The notes below the pieces were generated by a model. It saw only the letters and a program-made list of their open reading frames with translations, was not told the DNA's origin and did no database searches. The translations under genes and the position numbers were made by a program. 64,000 nucleotides of DNA, taken from contig JAUIKF010000017.1 in assembly GCA_030430575.1 (NCBI GenBank), positions 62,001 to 126,000 on the forward strand, written 5' to 3'. Positions 56,024-64,000 of this stretch are shown here, piece after piece; position 1 is the stretch's first letter; every line of letters starts with the position of its first letter. Source of the stretch: Bacteroidia bacterium. GTDB lineage: Bacteria; Bacteroidota; Bacteroidia; J057.

Positions 56024-56593
56024 ATGAGCCATTGTAGGCAGATCATATTTCTCCTTTTAATAGGACTGGTAGCTTGTAGCAATCCAGAAGAAGACCGTGC
56101 GGGTCTTCCTGCCACGGTTGATGATGGCATCCGAAGTGAGGCTTTTGGATTAGAGTATCTATTTTCAGATTCACTCAGTTTGCGTGCCAAGCTCAGTGCT
56201 GCCCACCAAATCGAGCGACTGGAAGGAGAAGAGGAGAAAAAAAAGGAGAATAAAGAGATCGTGATCTATTTGGATGGTGGGGTGAAGATCGATTTTTACA
56301 ATAATTTTGGTACCTCACATAGCAAGATCACATCAGAACGAGGCATTTATAGAAAAGATAAAAACCTGGCAGAACTCAAAGGAAATGTGGTCCTCACCAA
56401 TGCCAAAGGAGAGAAGTTGGAAACGGAACAGCTTTTTTGGGACGAAAAGAAGGATCAGGTGTATACAGATGAATATGTTCGAATCTATACTGATGGGAAA
56501 ATTATTGAAGGGAAAAAGGGCATGATCTCTAATACTTCCTTTACAGAATATGAGATTAAAGGGGTGACGGGAGAGTTTGAATATGTGGAGTGA
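56024..56593 (+). CDS. lptC: LPS export ABC transporter periplasmic protein LptC
   Basis: 189 residues from the ATG at 56024 (MSHCRQIIFLLLIGL); an upstream Met at 55997 is possible. Lipoprotein-like leader with Cys18 in LVACSNPEED. The OstA/LptC beta-jellyroll follows: GVKIDFYNNFGTSHSKITSERGIYRKDKNLAELKGNVVLTN and KLETEQLFWDEKKDQVYTDEYVRIYTDGKIIEGKKGM, the classic LptC/OstA repeat. Passes lipopolysaccharide from LptBFG toward LptA. Divergent from the YfgM-like gene; followed by a 54-bp palindrome. Confidence 0.9.
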   Translation: MSHCRQIIFLLLIGLVACSNPEEDRAGLPATVDDGIRSEAFGLEYLFSDSLSLRAKLSAAHQIERLEGEEEKKKENKEIVIYLDGGVKIDFYNNFGTSHSKITSERGIYRKDKNLAELKGNVVLTNAKGEKLETEQLFWDEKKDQVYTDEYVRIYTDGKIIEGKKGMISNTSFTEYEIKGVTGEFEYVE

Positions 56594-56594
56594 T

Positions 56595-56648
56595 TTTTTT
56601 TCTTGAGGTAGGGTCAGGACATGTCCTGACCCTACCTCAAGAAAAAAA
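56595..56648. repeat. Perfect 54-bp palindrome
   Basis: Every base from 56595 to 56621 pairs with its mirror in 56622-56648; the centre is GGACATGTCC and the ends are T-run/A-run. It starts two bases after the lptC stop. There is no T-run after the hairpin, so it is not a standard terminator, but a hairpin RNA or cruciform is expected. Confidence 0.97.
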
Positions 56649-56707
56649 TGATAACAATCTTTGATTGGAATAATTATTAATCTATCAATCAATAATCGGG
56701 ATTCCTT

Positions 56708-56926
56708 ATGCGCTATTTCGAATACATATGGCTAGCCTCTATTTGTTTCTTGATGATTTATTTGGTCAAGGAATTTGAACATTTGAAGACGCTTAATGTC
56801 GTTGCCATTGTCATAGGGATATTTATTTCTAGCTATATGTATACCTATCGCCGGGGGCGGCGCATCAAGGAAGAGCAACGTCTGCGCAAGGAGGTGGAGC
56901 AAATTGAAAAGGAGCTAGAAGACTGA
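56708..56926 (+). CDS. Small two-helix membrane protein
   Basis: 72 residues: YIWLASICFLMIYLVKEF and LNVVAIVIGIFISSYMYTYRRG, then a charged helix RIKEEQRLRKEVEQIEKELED. No known family. It sits between lptC and the CNNM gene, all on the + strand, and the flanking gaps hold ATTATTAAT-type words. Confidence 0.65.
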   Translation: MRYFEYIWLASICFLMIYLVKEFEHLKTLNVVAIVIGIFISSYMYTYRRGRRIKEEQRLRKEVEQIEKELED

Positions 56927-56950
56927 AAATTATTAATCAATAATTAAATA

Positions 56951-58249
56951 ATGGTAACGGCACTATTGGTTGCCTTTTTGATGTTGGCACTTTCGTTTTA
57001 TTATTCTGGCGTAGAGATCGCTTTTCTCTCCGCCAGTCCATTAAAAATTGAACTCAAAAAGAAACAAGGTTCCTGGGTAGCTAAAAAGCTTTCCTGGCTA
57101 AAAAATGAAACCTCGACGGTTCACCCAGCCATTCTAATTGGGAATACCATAGCCTTGGTGATCTTTACGTATCAGGTCGAAGGCATTATCGGCCCTAGTC
57201 TTGACGAATGGTTTGCGTCTTGGACAGGGAGTTGGCAGCAAGCAGTTACCCTTCAGGAAGTGATTCGCTTTTTGATCCTTACAGGACTAGGAACCCTCAT
57301 CATCCTGGTTTTTGCTGAATATATCCCCAAGGCCATTTTTAAGCGGACGGCAGACCAGATTATTTTCCCCTCTACCTATCTACTGGTCGTTTCCTACATC
57401 ATCTTTTATCCACTCGTATGGCTGATCAATGTGATTGCCCGGGTCATCTTGCGCTACCTATTGGGTATCCGCCAAACAGATGAGACCTATGTCATGAGCA
57501 AACAAGACCTGGACATATATATCCGTCAGGTGGTCGCCAGTAGTGACGAGCCAGAAGTCTCAGAAATCAATTCGATGCTGACCAATGCCATGGAGTTTCG
57601 CGATACCAAAGCGAGAGACTTTATGATTCCACGCACCAAAATTGAAGCAGTGTCTTTAGATGCTACTTTGGAGGAATTGATGGCTTCTTTTATAGAGACG
57701 CAACTCTCGAAACTCATCGTCTATGGGGAAAGCCTGGACGATGTCCAGGGGTTTGTGCATTCTCGTAGCATGTTTGAGCAGCCGGACTCTATGGCAGATA
57801 TCGTCCAGGAGGTCTTGATTGTGCCAGAAACCATGCCGGCGGATATGTTGTTGGTGGAGTTCAATGAAAATAAAAAGACGGTCGCAATTGTGGTGGATGA
57901 ATTTGGGGGGACGTCGGGCCTGATTACGATGGAGGACTTGCTGGAGGAAGTATTTGGAGAAATAGAGGATGAATACGATGTACAGGAAGTGGAAGAAGAT
58001 ATGGAGGTAAGAAAAAATGCAGATGGAAGTATGGTTTTGGGAGCCCGCCAAGAAATCAATGACCTCAATGAATCACAAGGCTTAGAACTGCCCGAAGATG
58101 AGTATTATTCTACCCTTGGAGGCCTATTCACTTACTTTGCCGAAGATATCCCTAAGCAAGGAGAGCACATCATTGTAGGACCTTACCAGCTGACAGCCAT
58201 GAAAGTCACCCTAAAACGCATTATTTTGGTGCATCTGAAGCGTGTATGA
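56951..58249 (+). CDS. CNNM/CorC (HlyC-CorC) family transport or gliding-associated membrane protein
   Basis: 432 residues. A DUF21/CNNM domain with four hydrophobic segments (about 2-20, 62-82, 97-120, 135-160), two CBS motifs (about 205-320, LEELMASFIETQLSKLIVYGE and TVAIVVDEFGGTSGLITMEDLLEEVFG), then a CorC_HlyC domain (DGSMVLGARQEINDLNESQGLELPEDEYYSTLGGLF). This family includes Mg/Co efflux proteins and the Flavobacterium gliding protein GldE; which role applies is open. Confidence 0.87.
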   Translation: MVTALLVAFLMLALSFYYSGVEIAFLSASPLKIELKKKQGSWVAKKLSWLKNETSTVHPAILIGNTIALVIFTYQVEGIIGPSLDEWFASWTGSWQQAVTLQEVIRFLILTGLGTLIILVFAEYIPKAIFKRTADQIIFPSTYLLVVSYIIFYPLVWLINVIARVILRYLLGIRQTDETYVMSKQDLDIYIRQVVASSDEPEVSEINSMLTNAMEFRDTKARDFMIPRTKIEAVSLDATLEELMASFIETQLSKLIVYGESLDDVQGFVHSRSMFEQPDSMADIVQEVLIVPETMPADMLLVEFNENKKTVAIVVDEFGGTSGLITMEDLLEEVFGEIEDEYDVQEVEEDMEVRKNADGSMVLGARQEINDLNESQGLELPEDEYYSTLGGLFTYFAEDIPKQGEHIIVGPYQLTAMKVTLKRIILVHLKRV

Positions 58250-58333
58250 TTTTGATATTAAGGGGATAAGCGCGTAATTTGCTGCGCCTAATTTTAGGAT
58301 AGGACTACATTATATTTAAACGAATACTATATC

Positions 58334-60427
58334 ATGTCTGTAATGAGTAGGATTCGCAACAACCTGCCGCTAGTTGCGGTGGTTATTGCGATAGCAATTT
58401 TAGCTTTTACTGTCAGTGACTTTCTCAACCAATTCTTTAGTGGAAGCCGAGCGCCTGAAGACGCTGGCGTGATCGCGGGAAGAGTGATCAGTGCACAAGA
58501 CTTCCAGACCCGTTACCAAAATGCCTTGGCTAGTGCCAAAGCCCAATCGCCTAACGGCATCATCCCTGACCAGCAAGAACTCCAGATTCTGGACCAAACC
58601 TGGAATCAACTGGTGACGGAGATTGTCTATGGAGATGAGTTGGATAAGGTCGGCCTGAATGTGACCGGGGCAGAGCTTGTTGACATTTTTACGGGTAAAA
58701 ATATGTCTGACTTTGTGAAGAATAAGTATCAGGCAGCTGTAGAGCAAAACCTCCAAAAGCCCTTTAATGGGGCTTCTATGAAGGAGTTTATTCAACTCAT
58801 TCAGGACCAAGGTACCCCAGAATACAAGCAGGACCTCAAGGAGTTTGAAAAAGCACTCAAAGAGTACACGGCACAGGAGCACTACCGTAAGATGGTCAAG
58901 GCTAGCTATACGAGCTCTTCTGCTTTGGCACGTCAGCGCTTCATCGACAATAACCATAGCGCGGATGTCTCCTTCATGGCTGTCAACTATTCTGCCGTGC
59001 CAGATAGCCTCATCGAGGTAGATGATAGTGATTATAAAGCATTTTTGAAGGAAAATGCGCACCGCTTCAAGCAAGAGGAATCTACTTCTATTCGCTTTGT
59101 ACGGTTTGACATCACGCCAAGTGCAGCTGATACTGCCGAGGTGAAAGCTGAAGCAGAGCGTTGGAAAAAGACTTTTGCCAGCGTGCCTAACGACTCTACC
59201 TGGACGCTGCGCAAGTCGAGTGTGCCATTTATTCCTGGCCAATTCGCTCCAATGTCTGATCTGCCTGCCAATGTTCAGGAAAATGTCCTCAATATGGCAG
59301 ACAAAGAAGTCATCGGCCCATTCTTGGAAGGAGATAAATTCAAGCTATACAAGCTTGTGAGTTCACAGGTGTCAGAAGATGATACTTGGGCACAGGTAAA
59401 AGTAGCCACTTTCCCTAAAGGGCAAACTCCTGAAGATTCCATTAAAAACCGCGAAGATGCGCTAGCTGGCCTCCGCACAGCCCGTAGCCAAAGCATGGAC
59501 TCCCTTAGTAATGCATTTGATAGAGGCTGGTATCGAAAAGGTTCTTTTGGAGAAGACTTTGATGAGCAAGTTGCAAATGCTTCTGTCGGAAGCATTATTG
59601 GCCCAATCGCAGACGCCCGCGGCTTTCATGTAGTTCAAGTCTTGAATAAGACCAATAAGCAATTCTCTGTTGCACAAGTAGAGCGTGAGCTTTTCTATAG
59701 TGACAAAACACTCAATGAGGCCGATGATAAAGCGGCATTGTTCGCGGCCAAAGCAATGGACTTGAACAATATTGAAGCGGCAGCTTCTGAAGAAGGAATA
59801 GCCAGTTATCCTAGCGGCGCCCTTACAGGTACTTCTAAGAGCCTTACAGGACTGAACGAAGGAGTTCGCAAGATTATCTTGTGGGCCTTAAAATCGGATG
59901 TAGGCGCTTTCTCAGAAATTTTCAAAGCTGGTGACAGCTTTGTCCTAGCGCAGGTTACTGAAAAGCGTTCTGAAGGCACCCAGTCTGTCGACGCTGTGCG
60001 TGCGTCGATTGCAACAGAAGTCTTGAATAAGAAGAAGGCAGAATTTATTATTAGTAAAATTAAAGGCCTTAGTGTCAATAATGACCTAGCGGCAATGACA
60101 ACTGAATATGGCACAGGTGCTTATACTGATACGGAAGCAGCTGTTACATTCAATGGTGCATTGAACAAAATAGGGCAAGATCCATTTATCCAAGGCTATA
60201 TTGCTGGAATGGAAGAAGGCACTGTCAGCCCGCCGCTTGAAGGCGTAAATGGTGTATATGTACTCCAAGTCACCAAAAAGAATGGTGCTGAGCCTACACC
60301 AGAAGACCTCCCCACTCAAAAGAGTGCAGACGTGATTTCTGGTACAAGTGCGATGGAAGCTAAAATCGACCAAGGGCTTCGTGAAGTCATCGACATCAAA
60401 GACTTGCGCTGGAAAGCAGGTTTCTAA
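58334..60427 (+). CDS. PpiD/SurA-type peptidyl-prolyl isomerase foldase
   Basis: 697 residues. One N-terminal membrane helix (NNLPLVAVVIAIAILAFTVSDFL, about 9-31) and a SurA_N-like helical part (GVIAGRVISAQDFQTRYQNALASAK). A parvulin-like domain at about 340-440 ends in GSIIGPIADARGFHVVQVLNK; a second weaker one near the C-terminus has EGTVSPPLEGVNGVYVLQVTKK. It is anchored and periplasmic, assisting outer-membrane or secreted-protein folding. It suits the many barrel and T9SS proteins here. Confidence 0.9.
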   Translation: MSVMSRIRNNLPLVAVVIAIAILAFTVSDFLNQFFSGSRAPEDAGVIAGRVISAQDFQTRYQNALASAKAQSPNGIIPDQQELQILDQTWNQLVTEIVYGDELDKVGLNVTGAELVDIFTGKNMSDFVKNKYQAAVEQNLQKPFNGASMKEFIQLIQDQGTPEYKQDLKEFEKALKEYTAQEHYRKMVKASYTSSSALARQRFIDNNHSADVSFMAVNYSAVPDSLIEVDDSDYKAFLKENAHRFKQEESTSIRFVRFDITPSAADTAEVKAEAERWKKTFASVPNDSTWTLRKSSVPFIPGQFAPMSDLPANVQENVLNMADKEVIGPFLEGDKFKLYKLVSSQVSEDDTWAQVKVATFPKGQTPEDSIKNREDALAGLRTARSQSMDSLSNAFDRGWYRKGSFGEDFDEQVANASVGSIIGPIADARGFHVVQVLNKTNKQFSVAQVERELFYSDKTLNEADDKAALFAAKAMDLNNIEAAASEEGIASYPSGALTGTSKSLTGLNEGVRKIILWALKSDVGAFSEIFKAGDSFVLAQVTEKRSEGTQSVDAVRASIATEVLNKKKAEFIISKIKGLSVNNDLAAMTTEYGTGAYTDTEAAVTFNGALNKIGQDPFIQGYIAGMEEGTVSPPLEGVNGVYVLQVTKKNGAEPTPEDLPTQKSADVISGTSAMEAKIDQGLREVIDIKDLRWKAGF

Positions 60428-60477
60428 ATGCAATCCCCTGCTGGTGAATGGATAAAATCAGCAGCACCATCATATAA

Positions 60478-60508
60478 AAGTCACTTCTTTTGGAGTGGCT
60501 TTTTTTTT
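60478..60508 (+). terminator. Intrinsic terminator after the PpiD-like gene
   Basis: AAGTCACTTC/GGAGTGGCTT, a 10-bp stem with two G-T pairs, loop TTTT, then a T9 run. The next gene starts 33 bp later, so its promoter must lie in or just after the terminator. Confidence 0.88.
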
Positions 60509-60540
60509 GTACTTTTAATTTGCTTGAAGTACAAATCCTT

Positions 60541-63324
60541 ATGAGAAGACGTCTCACCGCAGTCGTTCTAAGCCTATTTTTGTATGGGCTGATGCCCCTT
60601 TATGGACAGCAGCTCGATACAGCATCATTAGTAGCTGACATCACCACTGCCAATCGATGGATCAAGTCCAATGATCCCAGACGAGCTGCCATTTCCCTTG
60701 AACAACTGATCAAAAAAATCCCTCACGATTCCCGATGGGCGGACTCTGTCCTGTACCGAGTTCATCGCCGACTAGGCGTTGCCTATAGAGACATGGGAGC
60801 CATAGATCAAGCCTTTGACCGATTGGATAGTGCTGTAGCCTATGCCTCCAAGATATGGGGTTCAGCCCACCATCGGGTGGCTTTTCTGTATGGACAACAA
60901 GGGAATGTGTATTATTCCATGGGGGACTATGAGAATGCACGATTATTTTACCAAAAAGACCTAGATACAGAACTGGCTACGGGTGAACCACGTGATCGAG
61001 ATGTGGGCATCGCGCATTACAACCTGGCCAATGCGCATTTTGGATTATTGGAGTATGCTGAAGCAGAGCACCATTATCAAAAGGCCTTGCCCCTTTGGAA
61101 AACCCATTTTGGGCCTGACCATGAAATGCTGCGCTGGATATATAATAGCTTGGGGACGATCTATTGGGAGCGAGAAATGGCAGCGGAGGCGGTGGAATAT
61201 TACCAATTGGCGATGGAGATTGAGATGAAAAAGCAACCCACAAAAAGCCCTATTTCCCAAACCCTCAAACAAGGGGAAGATAGCCTTCAGGCGGGCAAGT
61301 ATAAACAGGCCTTGACCTATTACTTTTCTGAGCTGGAAGCCAGGAAGCAGACATTTGGTGCCAATCATCCCCTCACGGCTGGGTGTTACAACTATATTGC
61401 CCACGCTTATTTTCGCCAAAAGGACTATCAGACAGCCCTGAAATACTACCACGAGGCGGTCATGATGTATGTCGGCGGATTTTCCGACACCAATGTCTAC
61501 GCCTATCCTGATACCTTTTTACAAGTCCCATCTGGGCCTTATTTATTTGAAGCATTGATGGGAAAAGCCGAGGCTTTTGCCCAACGCTACTCGCTGAACC
61601 GACACCAGCGAGAACTGGAAAGTGCCTATAGACACTGTATCCTAGCAACAGAAGTGATCGACGATTTCCGATTATCTGATAAGGCAGAAAGAACAAAAGC
61701 ACGCTGGAATAGCAAGGTGAAACCGACGTACCTCTTAGGGATAGAAATGGCTTACCAACTCTATCAACTTACAGGAGATGAAGTATACAAATCTCAAGCG
61801 TTTGTGTTTGCTGAAAAGAGCAAAGCTTTTTTGCTCTTAACTTCTCAACGCCATCACCAGGCGATTCACTATGCGGGGGTTCCACAGTCCTTGATTGAGC
61901 GGGAACGTGTGTTGAAAGAGAAGATCGCACAGCATGAGCAGTTTATTTTTATGGAGGAACAGCAATGTCGCGAGGCAGATACGCTGCAAGTAAAATTGAT
62001 CAACGCCGCTGTATTTGACCTCAAACGAGAATTAAATATCCTAGCAGAAGACCTCGCTCAACAGTACCCAGCCTACTATCGCCTCAAATATCAGCGAAAT
62101 GTGATTTCTCCCCATGCCGTCCAGAAACGCTTGTTGAAAGATGAAAAAAGTGCTTTGCTGGCATATATCTTAGCTCCCAAGAAACTGTATCTTTTTGCCA
62201 TTACCCCATCCCATATAGAGCTTTATCAGTCAGCCATTAACGAATCATTTCATGAATCACTAGAAGCGCTGCAAGCCACACTTTCAGATATTGGCTTGAG
62301 CCAAAGAGCTCCTCAGGTAGCCTTTGAGACCTACACAGAGACTTCCGCTCAGTTGTATCAATTGCTGCTGGGGCCTGCCGAAGACTTATTATTAGCAGAT
62401 GGAATCGAGCGAATTGTGGTGATTCCCGATGGGGGATTGAGTTATGTCCCATTTGGCGTATTATTGACGAGAAACGTGACAGGAAGCCAGCGCGACTATG
62501 CAAGATTGCCTTACCTCCTGCATACGTACACCCTCAGCTACGCGCATTCTGCCACGCTCTTAGATGAACAGCGATCTCCCCAGGCAGCTACCCTCAGCTA
62601 CCTTGGTGTAGCACCGGAGTATGGGTCTGCGTCCCCTGGCATTGCTCAAAGTCGTTCATCTCTTGCGGCCTTGACCTATAATATGGAAGAAGTGTCTTTG
62701 GGAAAAAACGTATGGGGCGGCAAAACCCTGACGGCCCAAAAAGCCACCGAGGCTTATTTCAAACAGCAAGCTGCTTCCGCCACAATCCTTCACCTAGCCA
62801 TGCACACCAGCATTAACGATAGCGCACCTCAATATTCGCAATTGCGGTTCTATGAGAATAGTGATAGCCTAGAAGATGGGATGCTCCACACCTATGAGCT
62901 ATACACCCTCGAACTCAATGCTTCTCTGGCGGTACTCAGTGCATGCAATACAGGGACAGGAAAATTGCAAGAAGGCGAAGGCGTACTCAGCCTGGCAAGA
63001 GGCTTCAGCTATGCGGGATGCCCAAGTATCGCCATGAGTCTTTGGCAAATCGATGACCAAGCGACCGCTCAGGTGATCGGCGATTTTTTTGCCTCATTGG
63101 CGAAAAGTGAATCGAAGGACCAGGCCCTTTGTGATGCAAAGAAGGCATATTTGGCCCAAGCAGACCCTGCGCGGGCACACCCCTACTATTGGGCTGGGAT
63201 GACGTTGATTGGGGATCGGTCGCCTATTGCGATGACCCAGAGTGTTGGGTGGATGTGGACTTTGTTGGTGCTAGTAGTCGTTGGGGGAGGTTTTTGGGGA
63301 TGGAGGAAAAGTAAAAACAAGTAA
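60541..63324 (+). CDS. TPR-CHAT domain protein (caspase-like protease fold)
   Basis: 927 residues from the ATG at 60541 (MRRRLTAVVLSLFLYGL); an earlier ATG at 60490 lies inside the terminator. Signal peptide to about 24, TPR units (about 65-350, e.g. AHYNLANAHFGLLEYAEAEHHYQKALPL), a helical linker, then a CHAT domain (about 610-890): IVVIPDGGLSYVPFG, HLAMHTSINDSAP with His755 and LAVLSACNTGTGKLQEGEGVLSLARGF with Cys802, the caspase-type dyad. A C-terminal helix (WMWTLLVLVVVGGGFWGW) anchors it. Substrate unknown. Confidence 0.92.
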   Translation: MRRRLTAVVLSLFLYGLMPLYGQQLDTASLVADITTANRWIKSNDPRRAAISLEQLIKKIPHDSRWADSVLYRVHRRLGVAYRDMGAIDQAFDRLDSAVAYASKIWGSAHHRVAFLYGQQGNVYYSMGDYENARLFYQKDLDTELATGEPRDRDVGIAHYNLANAHFGLLEYAEAEHHYQKALPLWKTHFGPDHEMLRWIYNSLGTIYWEREMAAEAVEYYQLAMEIEMKKQPTKSPISQTLKQGEDSLQAGKYKQALTYYFSELEARKQTFGANHPLTAGCYNYIAHAYFRQKDYQTALKYYHEAVMMYVGGFSDTNVYAYPDTFLQVPSGPYLFEALMGKAEAFAQRYSLNRHQRELESAYRHCILATEVIDDFRLSDKAERTKARWNSKVKPTYLLGIEMAYQLYQLTGDEVYKSQAFVFAEKSKAFLLLTSQRHHQAIHYAGVPQSLIERERVLKEKIAQHEQFIFMEEQQCREADTLQVKLINAAVFDLKRELNILAEDLAQQYPAYYRLKYQRNVISPHAVQKRLLKDEKSALLAYILAPKKLYLFAITPSHIELYQSAINESFHESLEALQATLSDIGLSQRAPQVAFETYTETSAQLYQLLLGPAEDLLLADGIERIVVIPDGGLSYVPFGVLLTRNVTGSQRDYARLPYLLHTYTLSYAHSATLLDEQRSPQAATLSYLGVAPEYGSASPGIAQSRSSLAALTYNMEEVSLGKNVWGGKTLTAQKATEAYFKQQAASATILHLAMHTSINDSAPQYSQLRFYENSDSLEDGMLHTYELYTLELNASLAVLSACNTGTGKLQEGEGVLSLARGFSYAGCPSIAMSLWQIDDQATAQVIGDFFASLAKSESKDQALCDAKKAYLAQADPARAHPYYWAGMTLIGDRSPIAMTQSVGWMWTLLVLVVVGGGFWGWRKSKNK

Positions 63325-63329
63325 TAATA

Positions 63330-63373
63330 AACAAGGAAGTACAAAGGTTTTTATCCCATCAAAAATCCTTGTT
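63330..63373. terminator. Imperfect hairpin between convergent genes, possible bidirectional terminator
   Basis: AACAAGGA (63330-63337) pairs with TCCTTGTT (63366-63373); an inner GGTTTTT/AAAAATCC pairing is an alternative. Lies between the TPR-CHAT gene and the LytTR regulator. Confidence 0.35.
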
Positions 63374-63398
63374 CCGCAATCTTTATTCTCCAATCTAC

Positions 63399-64000
63399 CT
63401 ATCCCATAAATTTTTGCAAGAAACCTTCTTTTTTGCTGTCGGATACGGGGAGTTCCATCCCGTCGCCTAATAAGACAATTCCGCCTTTTTTGCGGCGTTT
63501 GTATTCCTTGATTTGTGCGAGATTGACGAGGTGAGATTGGTGAATTCGAAAAAAACCGTTGTCGGCGAGTAGTTCTTCGTAGACTTTGAGGGTTTTGGAA
63601 ATAGTCACCTTTCGCTTGTCTGTAAGGAAAAAGTGGGTATAGTTTCGATCTGCTTCGCAGCGCACGACATTTTTTACTTCTACCACCACAAACCCCTCCA
63701 ACGTTGGCAAGACAATTCGCCCAAACTGCGCGTTGAGCGTTTCTTTAAAGATCGCCATTTGCATGTCGTGCTTGGGAGTGTCACGCTGCTGCCCCACTTT
63801 TTCCACCGCCCCCACCAATTCATCTATGTCTATGGGCTTCAGCAAATAGTCGATGGCAGAGAAGCGAATTGCCTTGATGGCGTACTCATCGTGAGCCGTC
63901 ACGAAAATGACGTCAAAATTGATTTCTGGCAATTGTTGCAAGATATCGAAGCCACTGCCTGGCGTAAGGCGCACATCGAGAAAGACCAAATCCGGATCAT
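63399..64000 (-). CDS. LytTR-family response regulator, 5' end cut by window edge
   Basis: At least 200 residues; the frame is open through the right edge, so the N-terminal part of the receiver is missing. Receiver remnants: DPDLVFLDVRLTPGSGFDIL with the phospho-acceptor Asp, IFVTAHDEYAIKAI (Thr) and YLLKPIDIDELV (Lys). The LytTR DNA-binding domain follows (about 100-200): VVRCEADRNYTHFFL, FFRIHQSHLVNLAQIKEYKRRKKGGIVLLGDGMELPVS. Typically paired with a membrane histidine kinase, which would lie beyond the edge. Confidence 0.93.
   Translation of the reverse strand, partial: DPDLVFLDVRLTPGSGFDILQQLPEINFDVIFVTAHDEYAIKAIRFSAIDYLLKPIDIDELVGAVEKVGQQRDTPKHDMQMAIFKETLNAQFGRIVLPTLEGFVVVEVKNVVRCEADRNYTHFFLTDKRKVTISKTLKVYEELLADNGFFRIHQSHLVNLAQIKEYKRRKKGGIVLLGDGMELPVSDSKKEGFLQKFMG

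Overview
The window is chromosomal DNA from a member of the Bacteroidota, most likely a Saprospiria/Lewinella-type bacterium. This is inferred from gene content, not from a database search. The evidence is: proteins with type IX secretion (T9SS) C-terminal sorting domains (11572-14247, 44168-46537) and a gliding-type C-terminal domain (46700-50029); a SprE/PorW-type T9SS lipoprotein (36958-39690); a DUF4175 giant membrane protein; an ATP synthase cluster without atpD/atpC; and promoters with the Bacteroidota -7 box TAnnTTTG instead of a sigma70 -10 box. No rRNA, tRNA, CRISPR array, prophage or insertion sequence was seen. The window is mostly core genome with a secretion and cell-surface flavour.

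Layout. 1-3345: 5' part of a DUF4175 gene running off the left edge. 3525-5940: exonuclease III, a DUF2147 protein and thiL. 5941-6460: a gene-free stretch dense in DnaA-box sequences, the best candidate here for a replication origin. 6461-10047: minus-strand housekeeping run (methyltransferase, TatD, two small unknowns, coaD, rsmD). 10133-11575: two tandem paralogous envelope proteins. 11572-17810: a secreted T9SS protein coupled to recJ, an unknown protein and rmuC. 17910-24350: plus-strand run (thioredoxin-like, YqeY, CvpA, pabA/trpG-type amidotransferase, alpha/beta hydrolase, CBS protein, BamA-like barrel, nadK). 24494-29246: a phosphodiester-glycosidase-like protein, a broken small gene, a dienelactone hydrolase and an FtsX/MacB-type permease.

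29321-35380 is the ATP synthase operon (atpG-A-H-F-E-B plus two small membrane proteins). 35381-36850 is a bactofilin/M23 peptidase pair, divergent from sprE/porW. 39741-44049 holds a small helical protein, a region that may fold as RNA, a class A penicillin-binding protein and a DUF3829-like lipoprotein. 44168-54604 is a surface/regulatory block: CotH-type protein, an 1109-residue lectin plus 11-repeat protein, a TPR metallopeptidase-like protein, an anti-sigma-like TPR membrane protein and a sigma factor. 54706-63324 has ribH, a YfgM-like TPR protein, lptC, a CNNM/CorC protein, a PpiD/SurA-like foldase and a TPR-CHAT protease-like protein. A LytTR response regulator runs off the right edge.

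Two patterns are not explained by genes. First, about 400 bp at 6054-6444 carry four exact DnaA boxes and several near matches next to an AT-rich stretch. Second, many short intergenic gaps, including two inside the ATP synthase operon, are filled with imperfect inverted repeats built from short repeated words. The words differ between districts (AGTTCTAGG-like at 30-33 kb, ATTGATTATTAAT-like at 53-57 kb, AAAATTAAAATGAAA-like at 8, 24 and 26 kb). A perfect 54-bp palindrome at 56595-56648 is a further intergenic oddity.
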